From: Candidatus Daviesbacteria bacterium
GTDB taxonomy: Bacteria > Patescibacteriota > Microgenomatia > Daviesbacterales > UBA10151
Assembly: GCA_016186985.1 (NCBI GenBank)
Contig: JACPKO010000016.1
Coordinates: 1 to 19,243, forward strand
Direction: 5' to 3'
Length of the DNA stretch: 19,243 bases
How positions within the stretch are numbered: the first letter of the stretch is position 1; each line of letters begins with the position of its first letter. Below are positions 13,341 to 19,243 of the stretch, piece after piece. The translations under genes and the position numbers were made by a program. The notes beneath the pieces were generated by a model. The model worked only from the letters and a program-made list of their open reading frames with translations, made no database searches and was not told the DNA's origin.

Positions 13341-13688
13341 ATGGGCACTATGGATAAAATTAAAAGCATGCTTCTAAACCAGCAGAAAAAGGTCGAGGAG
13401 GAAATAATACTCCTTGATAAGGATGATCCGGTTAATTCCGAGGCTCCTGTGGAGAGCTCGGAACCCGGTACAGATTCGTGGGTAGCGGATACTCACACCA
13501 GGACTGTGGCTGTCAAAAAATCTTTGCAGGACATACTGATTAAGATAAAGCGTGCTCTACAATCAATGGCTTCAGGCAAATACGGTATGTGCGAAAATTG
13601 CGGAAGAAAGATCGAACCAGAGCGTCTTGATGCTGTTCCTACAGCAACCCTCTGCATCAACTGTTCAAAAAAAGGCAGCAAGAATTAA
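13341..13688 (+). CDS. DksA/TraR-type C4 zinc-finger protein
   Basis: 115 aa. An N-terminal helical part (about 1-80, an expected coiled-coil hairpin) with a central acidic stretch is followed by GKYGMCENCGRKIEPERLDAVPTA and a second CINC, giving a C4 zinc site (C84, C87, C105, C108). This matches the TraR/DksA family, members of which bind the RNA polymerase secondary channel. It is 3 bp downstream of lgt. An in-frame ATG at residue 4 is an alternative start. The family is sure; whether it acts on transcription here is not shown. Confidence 0.85.
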   Translation: MGTMDKIKSMLLNQQKKVEEEIILLDKDDPVNSEAPVESSEPGTDSWVADTHTRTVAVKKSLQDILIKIKRALQSMASGKYGMCENCGRKIEPERLDAVPTATLCINCSKKGSKN

Positions 13689-13693
13689 AAACG

Positions 13694-13702
13694 TGATATT
13701 AT
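13694..13702 (+). promoter_or_regulatory. Extended -10 of the histidine kinase gene
   Basis: TGA-TATTAT ends 6 nt before the ATG at 13709 and begins 5 bp after the zinc-finger gene stop. This is another very short or absent leader. Confidence 0.45.
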
Positions 13703-13708
13703 GTTTGT

Positions 13709-15100
13709 ATGCTGTCCTCACAATCGATAAACGCATATCTGCGGCTTCAGCAGATATTACTGGCATCTAATGATTCAAAGTCAGTTTTTAATTATCTCCT
13801 GCCCCAAATTTTGTTACAGCTTCTGTCAATCGGTATGAATTTTGATTTTGTTGATGTAATTCTATTGGGTCATGATTCAAAGGTAACCCAATCTTTCTTT
13901 GCCGATTCAAGTTTTTTATCAACCCGGGTTGATTTGCCGCCAACTGTAATTAATGTCGATTTACTTTTAGACAACAGACATGATTGGGAAAAGGAGCTGC
14001 TTTGGGGAAGGATTTTTATTACATCAGAAGCTGCTCTTTTAAATAAACAGATACCTCAAGTTAAAACTCTCATTCTTTCTCCTGTTATGCGGGCCAACAA
14101 TCTTCTAGGGGTTTTAACTTTAGGTACCCAAAGGGAGAATGAAACTATCTCAGATGAGGAAAAAGAATTAATTATGCTGATCACAAACCTTTTGAATTTT
14201 GCTTATAAAATTCATGATACCGAAATCTCGCTCTCTCAGGTAACAGAAGAAGTCTATAAAATGAATTCAAGACTGCACCAGCTGGATAAGTTAAAGGATG
14301 ATTTTGTATCGATTGCTTCCCATGAATTGCGTACGCCTATGACAGCTATACGTTCCTATGCCTGGATGGCTTTAAACAGGGCAGATATGCCTTTAACTGA
14401 CAAGCTAAAAAAATATTTGCAAAGGACACTGGTTTCAACGGAAAGACTGATAAATTTAGTCAACGATATGTTAAATGTTTCCAGAATTGAGTCGGGCAGG
14501 ATTGAAATTAATCCTCAGGTTTTTGATTTGCAAAATTTAGTTGGGGAGGTCCTGATTGAAATAGATGCCAAAGCCAGAGAAAAAAACCTGCAAGTTTCCG
14601 CCTCTAATATCCCGACCCCAAAAGTGTTTGCTGACCCGAATAAAGTCCATCAGGTATTACTTAACATTTTGGGGAATTCGCTAAAATTTACGCCGGCTAA
14701 CGGTAAGGTTATAGTGTCTTATTTAAATGATGGCAACTTTGTTGACATCTCTATTGCCGATAATGGTGTGGGCATTTCAAAAAATGATTTGTCCAGATTG
14801 TTTAAAAAGTTTTCAAGGCTTGAAAATTCTTATATAGCCGCCTCTTCAACCGGTGGTACCGGGCTGGGCCTTTTTATCAGCAAAAGTTTAGTTGATCTTA
14901 TGAAAGGAAAGATTTGGGTGGCCTCAGAAGGCGAAAATAAAGGGGCTAGATTTACTTTCTCATTGCCTGTTGCGACACCGCAGGTTTTAAAAGAAGCGCA
15001 AAACTATCAATACAAACCAGAAGGAGGATCAAGACTGTTAGAACCTGTCGCTATCCAGGCTTATCCTAATGAACCGGCTGAAGTAGTTATGGATAAGTAA
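13709..15100 (+). CDS. Soluble sensor histidine kinase with N-terminal GAF-like domain
   Basis: 463 aa with no transmembrane segment, so a cytoplasmic sensor. Residues about 5-165 look like a GAF domain (ending ILSPVMRANNLLGVLTLGT..ISDEEKELI), then a short coiled coil (about 170-195), the HisKA dimerisation domain with H-box SHELRTP (phospho-acceptor H205), and the HATPase domain with N-box N319/N323, G1 DNGVG (351-355), F-box FKKFSR and G2 GGTGLGLFIS. A 45-residue tail follows. The ligand of the GAF domain is unknown. A response-regulator gene follows 51 bp downstream and is the likely partner. Confidence 0.9.
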   Translation: MLSSQSINAYLRLQQILLASNDSKSVFNYLLPQILLQLLSIGMNFDFVDVILLGHDSKVTQSFFADSSFLSTRVDLPPTVINVDLLLDNRHDWEKELLWGRIFITSEAALLNKQIPQVKTLILSPVMRANNLLGVLTLGTQRENETISDEEKELIMLITNLLNFAYKIHDTEISLSQVTEEVYKMNSRLHQLDKLKDDFVSIASHELRTPMTAIRSYAWMALNRADMPLTDKLKKYLQRTLVSTERLINLVNDMLNVSRIESGRIEINPQVFDLQNLVGEVLIEIDAKAREKNLQVSASNIPTPKVFADPNKVHQVLLNILGNSLKFTPANGKVIVSYLNDGNFVDISIADNGVGISKNDLSRLFKKFSRLENSYIAASSTGGTGLGLFISKSLVDLMKGKIWVASEGENKGARFTFSLPVATPQVLKEAQNYQYKPEGGSRLLEPVAIQAYPNEPAEVVMDK

Positions 15101-15105
15101 TCAGG

Positions 15106-15144
15106 TTGAAAGCAAAGGCTCGTTATGGTAAAAATTACTTAGGA
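15106..15144 (+). promoter_or_regulatory. Candidate promoter and Shine-Dalgarno site of the response regulator
   Basis: TTGAAA (15106-15111), 17-nt spacer, TAAAAA (15129-15134), then AGGA (15141-15144) 7 nt before the ATG. It is one of the few places in the window with a normally spaced Shine-Dalgarno site. Confidence 0.35.
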
Positions 15145-15151
15145 AAAATCT

Positions 15152-15547
15152 ATGGATGAAAAAAAGCGGGTTTTGATAGTTGAAGATGACCAGTTCCTTA
15201 GAGAGTTTTATGAGGAGCTGCTGGTCTCAGAAGGAATGAAAGTTGAGACTGCTCCTGATGGAGAAGAAGCTGGCGCTAAAATTCATGAAGGCGGTTATGA
15301 TTTGATCCTTTTGGATATAATGCTTCCTAAAAAAGACGGGCTGGCAGTTTTAAGGGAAACAAAAACAATCCCTTCGGTTAAAGCCAATGGACCAATTGTG
15401 ATACTTACAAACATTGGCCAGGACGCTATCATTAAGAGTTGTTTCGAAGCAGGAGCAGCAGGTTATATGATTAAGTCGGCTCTTAACCCTGACCAAGTTC
15501 TTCAGGAAATCCATAACTACCTTCAAATCTCCAATTTAATTACTTAA
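15152..15547 (+). CDS. Single-domain response regulator (CheY-like receiver)
   Basis: 131 aa, only a receiver domain, with no DNA-binding output. The acidic pocket is D12/D13 (VEDD), the phospho-acceptor D55 (LILLDIMLP), then T86 (ILTN) and K108 (MIKS). It should receive phosphate from the upstream kinase and act by protein contact, or pass phosphate on. The start is supported by AGGA at good distance. The rluD-family gene begins 3 bp after its stop. Confidence 0.92.
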   Translation: MDEKKRVLIVEDDQFLREFYEELLVSEGMKVETAPDGEEAGAKIHEGGYDLILLDIMLPKKDGLAVLRETKTIPSVKANGPIVILTNIGQDAIIKSCFEAGAAGYMIKSALNPDQVLQEIHNYLQISNLIT

Positions 15548-15550
15548 ATC

Positions 15551-16318
15551 ATGCAAAAAATTAAAGTCTTGTTTGAAGATGACCAGATTTTGGTTATTAA
15601 TAAAAGTGCCGGAATTGTTGTCACTCCCGCCGATACAAGCACAGGAGAAACAATCTCGGAGATATTAACAAAAGAACATAAAATTAACCTGGATAGGGGA
15701 GGGATAGTACATCGTTTAGATAAGAACACGTCCGGAGTTTTGATTGCGGCTAAAACCCAGGAGGCTTTGGAGAATTTGCAGGCACAATTTAAAAACCGCT
15801 TAGTTAAAAAAGAATATCTAGCTTTAGTACACGGGGAATTTAGAGAAGAAAAAACTGTAAAAGGCGCAATCGCCCGAAATCCCGGAAACCGCGAGAAATT
15901 TATAGTCTGGGAAGATGAAGATTCAAAAGAAGCCCAGACGACATTTATACCAGTTAAACGCTTAGAGATGCCTTCAGAGCAAATTAAGAAAGTTTTTGCG
16001 GGATTTTCTAAAATACAATTTAAAAAACTATTCACTAGTCACTACTCACTATTCACTTTGGTCGCAGCGCGACCAACAACTGGACGTACTCACCAAATTA
16101 GGGTACATTTAAAGTATATCGGATTCCCGATTGTCTCAGATGAAAAATATGGCGGTAGAAAAACCGTAAGGCTTGACCGCAGGTGGTGTCCGAGGCAATT
16201 TTTACATGCTAAGAGGTTGGAAATAACTCATCCCAAAACAGGGAAAAGGATGGAGTTTAAGAGTGAACTCCCAGAGGATTTAAAATATGCACTATCTATA
16301 CTTAATGAAGTTAAATAA
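15551..16318 (+). CDS. RluA/RluD-family pseudouridine synthase with repeat-derived insertion
   Basis: 255 aa. It converts specific uridines in RNA (rRNA or tRNA) to pseudouridine. The catalytic motif HRLDKNTSG contains Asp57. Conserved are KEYLALVHG (about 87-95) and the RTHQIRVHL motif (179-187), plus a C-terminal HAKRLEITHP motif. It lacks the N-terminal S4 domain of RluD, so the exact target cannot be named. Residues about 139-167 form an extra loop before the TGRTHQIR motif, and its second half (FTSHYSLFT) is encoded by a CTATTCACTAGTCACT-type low-complexity repeat (16028-16058). The frame is intact. Confidence 0.88.
   Translation: MQKIKVLFEDDQILVINKSAGIVVTPADTSTGETISEILTKEHKINLDRGGIVHRLDKNTSGVLIAAKTQEALENLQAQFKNRLVKKEYLALVHGEFREEKTVKGAIARNPGNREKFIVWEDEDSKEAQTTFIPVKRLEMPSEQIKKVFAGFSKIQFKKLFTSHYSLFTLVAARPTTGRTHQIRVHLKYIGFPIVSDEKYGGRKTVRLDRRWCPRQFLHAKRLEITHPKTGKRMEFKSELPEDLKYALSILNEVK
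16028..16058 (+). repeat. CACTATT/CACTAGT oligomer repeat within coding sequence
   Basis: CTATTCACTAGTCACTACTC followed by ACTATTCACTT is made of about four 7-8-nt units and sits in frame inside the pseudouridine synthase gene. Units resemble those at 2960-2995. Confidence 0.6.
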
Positions 16319-16450
16319 ATTCGAAGCACGAAATCCGAAATACGAAACAAATTAAAAATATTAAATCTAAATATTTAAAACTGTTTAAAATTTGAGTATT
16401 TGATTTTAGATGTTATTTCGAATTTAGATATTCGAGTTTCGTGCTTAATT
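16319..16450. repeat. CGAAGCACGAAATCCGAAA inverted-repeat element
   Basis: The left end is built of CGAAAT-type units (16321-16350). The right end carries the complement, including TTTCGTGCTT (16437-16446), a perfect 10-nt match to AAGCACGAAA (16324-16333). AT-rich arms (AATTAAAAATATT and AAAATTTGAGTATTTGA) lie between. The whole 130 bp can fold into a long imperfect hairpin. It fills the gap between the pseudouridine synthase and antiporter genes. Confidence 0.65.
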
Positions 16451-16463
16451 AGACATTCCAACG

Positions 16464-18122
16464 ATGGATAATATATTTTTACAACTTGCCCTGGTATTAT
16501 CACTTTCATCTTTTCTGGGATATTTTGTTCATAAATTAAAACTTCCCCTGATAATTGCTTATCTGGTATGCGGGGTTTTACTCGCGGTTGTCAGCCAGTT
16601 TGACCCGAAAACTTTAGGGATTTTTAAAATTTTGCCTGATTTAGGGATTGCTTTTGTGTTGTTTTTAATCGGGATGGAGCTGGACTTAAGAGAGATCAGG
16701 TCTTTAGGTAAGCCGATAATAATTGTATCATTAGCACAGGTTTTAATATCTACACTAGCAGGATTTGCTTTAGCTGGTTTTTTTGGCTTTACTCAAATCT
16801 CGAGCTTACTAATGGGTTTAGGTTTAGGTTTTTCTTCAACAATTGTTGTAATTCAATTGCTTCTTGAAAAAAGAGATTTATCTTCCCTTTATGGAAAGTT
16901 ATCCCTTGGTATTTTACTGGTTGAAGATTTAATTGCCATTATGGCGCTGATGTTTATCTCAGTGGGTTTGGGGGGCAACAGTTTTGCTCCCACAAGCCTT
17001 ATCCCGCTTCTTTGGCTTTTTTTAAAAGCACTTTCTCTCTTTATTTTAACATTTCTTGCCTCCAAATATTTTCTTCAAAGGATCTTCGATTCTGTAGCCT
17101 CGTCCGTAGAGTTATTATTCCTGACAGCAATTACCTGGTGTTTCCTCTTTACTGCTTTGGCGCTGCTGACAGGATTTTCTGTTGTGATCGGTGCTTTTTT
17201 GGCAGGTGTAGCTTTGGCGACCAGCCCATACCATCTGCAGATTCAGGGAAAAATGAAGCCACTACGTGACTTCTTTGTGGCGATGTTCTTTATCTATTTA
17301 GGATCTGCAGTCGTACTTTCAGAGATTTTTTCGGTTTGGCATGTCATCGTCGTTTTTATAATCTTTGCGGTTGTTTTTAAACCCCTGATTTTCCTGCTGG
17401 TCCTGGGGATGTTCGGATTCAGGAAGCATACACTCTTTCAAACATCCCTTAATCTTTCGCAAATTTCCGAATTTTCCCTCATAATCTTACTACTGGGAGT
17501 AGAAATGGGAATAGTCCCGAGTGTTACATTGTCGGTGATGGCTCCGGTTACGGTTGTTTCAATTATAATCTCGGCAACATTAATAGCTCACTCAAAAAAA
17601 ATCTATTCGTTCCTTTTACCAATATTGCCGTTTTTTGAACATCAAACCAATATTCACTTTATGGAAACTAAGGTTCTGGATAATTTAGAAGATCATGTAA
17701 TTGTGATTGGAGCCCACAGGCTTGGAGGGCCGGTAGTCGAGTATTTGGACAAACAAAGTATTCCATTTGTAGTAATGGATTTTAATCCCCATATTGTTGA
17801 GGATCTAAAAAAGAGAAACTTCAGGGTTTTATATGGAGATGCGGGCGACGTAGAGATGCTTGGAAACCTTAAGCTTGAAAATGCTAAGCTTGTAATATCA
17901 ACAACCAGGGATATGTATGATACAGAGGTTTTACTGGATGAATGCCGTAAAAAGAAAATCAGGGCGAAAGTTATAGCAAGGGCTATGGATAAAAAACACG
18001 CCAGGGCGTTAAAAGCACTGGGTGCGGATTATGTGATTTTACCGGAGCAGGTAAGCGGTGAATATTTAGTTAACCAGTTAAAAAGTCACTGGCCTCATAA
18101 TAATTTCTCAGGCATGATTTAA
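16464..18122 (+). CDS. CPA2-family cation:proton antiporter with RCK/TrkA-N domain (KefB-like)
   Basis: 552 aa inner-membrane antiporter, exchanging K+ or Na+ for H+. About twelve hydrophobic segments fill residues 1-385, with the CPA2 features LPDLGIAFVLFLIGMELDL (about 56-74), SSTIVVIQLL and LLVEDLIAI. From about residue 408 comes a Rossmann RCK N domain (VIVIGAHRLGG, 412-422), whose nucleotide loop G-A-H-R-L-G differs slightly from the usual GxGRxG, then VVMDFNP and LYGDAGD. There is no C-terminal RCK_C domain, and the protein ends soon after EYLVNQL. The last codons (NFSGMI) and stop lie in the 89-bp direct repeat. Ion specificity is not deducible. Confidence 0.88.
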   Translation: MDNIFLQLALVLSLSSFLGYFVHKLKLPLIIAYLVCGVLLAVVSQFDPKTLGIFKILPDLGIAFVLFLIGMELDLREIRSLGKPIIIVSLAQVLISTLAGFALAGFFGFTQISSLLMGLGLGFSSTIVVIQLLLEKRDLSSLYGKLSLGILLVEDLIAIMALMFISVGLGGNSFAPTSLIPLLWLFLKALSLFILTFLASKYFLQRIFDSVASSVELLFLTAITWCFLFTALALLTGFSVVIGAFLAGVALATSPYHLQIQGKMKPLRDFFVAMFFIYLGSAVVLSEIFSVWHVIVVFIIFAVVFKPLIFLLVLGMFGFRKHTLFQTSLNLSQISEFSLIILLLGVEMGIVPSVTLSVMAPVTVVSIIISATLIAHSKKIYSFLLPILPFFEHQTNIHFMETKVLDNLEDHVIVIGAHRLGGPVVEYLDKQSIPFVVMDFNPHIVEDLKKRNFRVLYGDAGDVEMLGNLKLENAKLVISTTRDMYDTEVLLDECRKKKIRAKVIARAMDKKHARALKALGADYVILPEQVSGEYLVNQLKSHWPHNNFSGMI

Positions 18123-18190
18123 TCCTGAAAACATTTGACAAAACCCCTTGTGAAAACTTAAAATTATCTTATGGCAGGGGATTTTTTCAA
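18102..18190 (+). repeat. 89-bp perfect direct repeat, left copy
   Basis: Identical to 18974-19062 over 89 bp. It holds the last codons of the antiporter gene, a promoter, and the first six codons (MAGDFF) of a small protein. A second shared block CACTGGCC (18087-18094 and 18959-18966) lies at the same 872-bp offset, so the homology extends left in diverged form. Confidence 0.97.
18135..18164 (+). promoter_or_regulatory. Promoter in the left repeat copy
   Basis: TTGACA (18135-18140), 18-nt spacer, TAAAAT (18159-18164), then 6 nt to an ATG at 18171. It should be active but now drives only a truncated frame. Confidence 0.6.
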
Positions 18191-18239
18191 CAAATCAAGA
18201 GATATCGTAAAAATAAACAAGAAGTTGAATTTCGATTAA
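18171..18239 (+). pseudogene. Truncated 5' end of the small Lys-rich protein gene
   Basis: The ATG and first six codons equal those of the intact gene at 19043. From 18191 the sequence is unrelated, and the frame stops after 22 codons. It is best read as a duplicated gene start cut off at the repeat boundary. Confidence 0.6.
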
Positions 18240-18409
18240 AGATTGATTGAAACGAATTTATAGTCGCAGACGCAAGAGAGGCATATAAACTAATTTGTGA
18301 ATCCATTCTTCGGTCTATTGAAATTGCAAAAGCAGAATTCAAAATATCTGATTTTGACTTGGATGTATTTGAGTCGGATATAAAAGAATGTTTTAGAAAA
18401 GAGGGATAG
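18188..18409 (+). pseudogene. Remnant of an unknown helical protein gene with in-frame TGA
   Basis: In the plus frame starting at 18188, about 73 codons (QQIKRYRKNKQEVEFRLKID, stop, then NEFIVADAREAYKLICESIL and on to CFRKEG) read as a plausible charged, helical protein with a single TGA at 18248-18250 and a TAG at 18407-18409. No start codon lies between the TGA and the end, except possibly a late TTG. TGA is used as a normal stop elsewhere in the window, so recoding is unlikely. I take it as the 3' part of a gene joined to the repeat and decaying. The family is not recognised. Confidence 0.4.
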
Positions 18410-18443
18410 GTGGAGTAAGAATCTTTGATGCGGATCTTACGAT

Positions 18444-18938
18444 ATGAACAAAGTGTTATTAATAGCTGTACTTTGGATAACGTTTGGTTTCCTAACACCT
18501 TTTTCTTTTGCCCAAACTTCAACTGAAAGTGGAGAAATTTACAATCCTAGCAAAGTTCTTCCTTCTCCCAGGCCTTATGATTGGTGTAATGAACGAGGTT
18601 GTGGATATGGTGATCCTAACCCAACTCTGTCCCCGGAAAGAAAATGTGGAATTTGCGAAGAAGTTCACCAAATTAAAATTTATAAACCTCAGCAAACGCC
18701 ATTACCATCTCCGTCCGGAGCTGATGTGAAAGGAGTCCAAACCACTCCCGAACCCACTGTAAAAGCTCCAGTTAAGCCCATTGCAAAACCAATCATCAGT
18801 CCTTTACCTTTGTCCTCCCCTTCAGCCTCCATCTCTGCTTCGCCCTCGGCACAACCGACCCAAGAGCCCGCAGAACAAAAACAAACTTCCGTTGTCGTAA
18901 AGATATGGAATTGGATATTGAGCCTTTTCAAAAGATAG
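18444..18938 (+). CDS. Secreted Cys- and Pro/Ser/Thr-rich protein with amphipathic C-terminus
   Basis: 164 aa, family not recognised. The signal peptide (residues 1-24) ends FLTPFSFAQ, almost the same as LLTPYSFAQ in the secreted protein encoded at 2321-3073. The mature part has four Cys (C48, C53, C68, C71; C-x4-C and C-x2-C) in a Gly/Pro-rich segment, then a long Pro/Ser/Thr/Lys linker (about 83-147), and a closing VVKIWNWILSLFKR that could lie on or in the membrane. A GTAAGA/TCTTAC inverted repeat (18415-18440) stands just before the ATG. It lies inside the repeat-bracketed insertion and is probably the cargo gene. Confidence 0.6.
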   Translation: MNKVLLIAVLWITFGFLTPFSFAQTSTESGEIYNPSKVLPSPRPYDWCNERGCGYGDPNPTLSPERKCGICEEVHQIKIYKPQQTPLPSPSGADVKGVQTTPEPTVKAPVKPIAKPIISPLPLSSPSASISASPSAQPTQEPAEQKQTSVVVKIWNWILSLFKR

Positions 18939-18973
18939 AAATGTTATTCACTAAACACCACTGGCCGGGACTA

Positions 18974-19062
18974 AATTTCTCAGGCATGATTTAATCCTGA
19001 AAACATTTGACAAAACCCCTTGTGAAAACTTAAAATTATCTTATGGCAGGGGATTTTTTCAA
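18974..19062 (+). repeat. 89-bp perfect direct repeat, right copy
   Basis: Identical to 18102-18190. Upstream of it a frame reading HHWPGLNFSGMI and stop (about 18956-18994) parallels the antiporter end SHWPHNNFSGMI, so this copy carries a diverged relic of the same gene end. Downstream it leads into the intact small gene. Confidence 0.97.
19007..19036 (+). promoter_or_regulatory. Promoter of the small Lys-rich protein, leaderless geometry
   Basis: TTGACA (19007-19012), 18-nt spacer, TAAAAT (19031-19036), 6 nt to the ATG at 19043. It is the exact duplicate of the promoter at 18135. Confidence 0.65.
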
Positions 19063-19168
19063 AGGAGAAAAGAAAAAAAAGAAGAAGGGAAGCAGCGGGC
19101 AATTTGTGAGTGGGGCTCCTGTATTTACACCTCCTGAGGTCGCAACTAAGGGTAAGAGCAAATACTAA
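19043..19168 (+). CDS. Small 41-aa Lys-rich protein
   Basis: 41 aa, below usual ORF cut-offs. It begins MAGDFFKGEKKKKKKG (six Lys in a row), then a Ser/Gly stretch, SGAPVFTPPEV, and a basic end TKGKSKY. The layout (FFKGEKKKKK, then APVFTPPEV) resembles short uncharacterised proteins I have seen in Microgenomates-type genomes, but I cannot name a family. The strong promoter 6 nt upstream and its duplication support a real, expressed gene. A basic tail-and-motif peptide could bind RNA, ribosome or membrane; this is conjecture. Confidence 0.6.
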   Translation: MAGDFFKGEKKKKKKGSSGQFVSGAPVFTPPEVATKGKSKY

Positions 19169-19212
19169 TTCAAAAGAGCAAGAAACAGAGCAGTACGGCG
19201 GAGAGAGGATAG

Positions 19213-19243
19213 ATGTTTAGTGTGGAAAAAAGACCAAAAAGAG
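19213..19243 (+). CDS. Start of a gene running off the right edge
   Basis: ATG at 19213 opens a frame (MFSVEKRPKR) to the window end. A GGAGAGAGGA purine tract 2-11 nt upstream could serve as a Shine-Dalgarno site. Ten codons are too few to identify the product. Confidence 0.4.
   Translation, partial: MFSVEKRPKR

Noticed and set aside
18248..18250. TGA as a sense codon (alternative genetic code)
   Set aside because: TGA is the natural stop of the metallo-hydrolase, the one-TM protein, the cysteine-rich protein and the orphan gene, so the standard code holds.
18187..18522. Minus-strand frame of 111 codons in the insertion
   Set aside because: It overlaps the start of the secreted-protein gene and opposes the more protein-like plus frame; no promoter or motif supports it.

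Overview
The window looks like a chromosomal segment of a small, AT-rich bacterium that uses the standard code (TAA, TAG and TGA all end genes here). I infer a member of the Candidate Phyla Radiation, most likely Microgenomates-like. The reasons are very short intergenic gaps, few Shine-Dalgarno sites, many sigma70-type promoters placed so close to the ATG that transcripts would be leaderless, a set of small secreted proteins, and the AT-rich palindromic or oligomer-type intergenic repeats I associate with such genomes. No 16S rRNA or diagnostic ribosomal protein is present, so the phylum is not proven.

Left edge (1-248). There is no protein gene. The minus strand carries a strong promoter (TTGACA-17-TAAAAT) followed by about 200 nt of structured leader that ends in a T-box core (UGGGACCGCG, 14 down to 5). 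This is probably a T-box riboswitch for an aminoacyl-tRNA synthetase or amino-acid gene lying left of the window. The UGGG bulge would pair with a C73 discriminator, and a CAC triplet sits in a hairpin loop, so histidine is the best guess. Then follow a PlsC-like acyltransferase (minus), a mannose-1-phosphate guanylyltransferase (plus), and a two-gene minus operon of a one-TM beta-sandwich protein and a secreted DUF5666-like protein.

Middle (3.6-8.2 kb). An UlaG/UPF0173-like metallo-beta-lactamase-fold hydrolase, then the replicative helicase dnaB packed with a 5'-deoxynucleotidase-like HAD protein and a DUF475/TerC-type membrane protein. A P-loop kinase lies antisense and a tiny six-cysteine membrane-anchored protein follows. 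At 8.2-8.5 kb a tRNA-Leu(CAA) has a partial copy of its 3' end 150 bp away, separated by a run of small hairpins.

Right half. pepA, an elongation factor P that lacks about 40 residues of domain II, an unrecognised orphan, and galU; a membrane YdjM-like protein antisense; then lgt, a DksA/TraR zinc-finger protein, a soluble GAF histidine kinase, a single-domain response regulator, an RluD-family pseudouridine synthase, and a CPA2 antiporter with an RCK domain. After the antiporter, an 89-bp perfect direct repeat (18102-18190 and 18974-19062) brackets about 0.8 kb holding a broken gene and a secreted Cys/Pro-rich protein. Each repeat copy contains the end of the antiporter frame, a strong promoter and the first codons of a small Lys-rich protein. 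Only the right copy still has the whole small gene.

The genes are mostly housekeeping (envelope sugar nucleotides, lipids and lipoproteins, replication, translation, signalling, ion transport). The most unusual points are the T-box leader, the shortened EF-P, the repeat-flanked insertion, and low-complexity intergenic repeats that have become coding sequence in two proteins.
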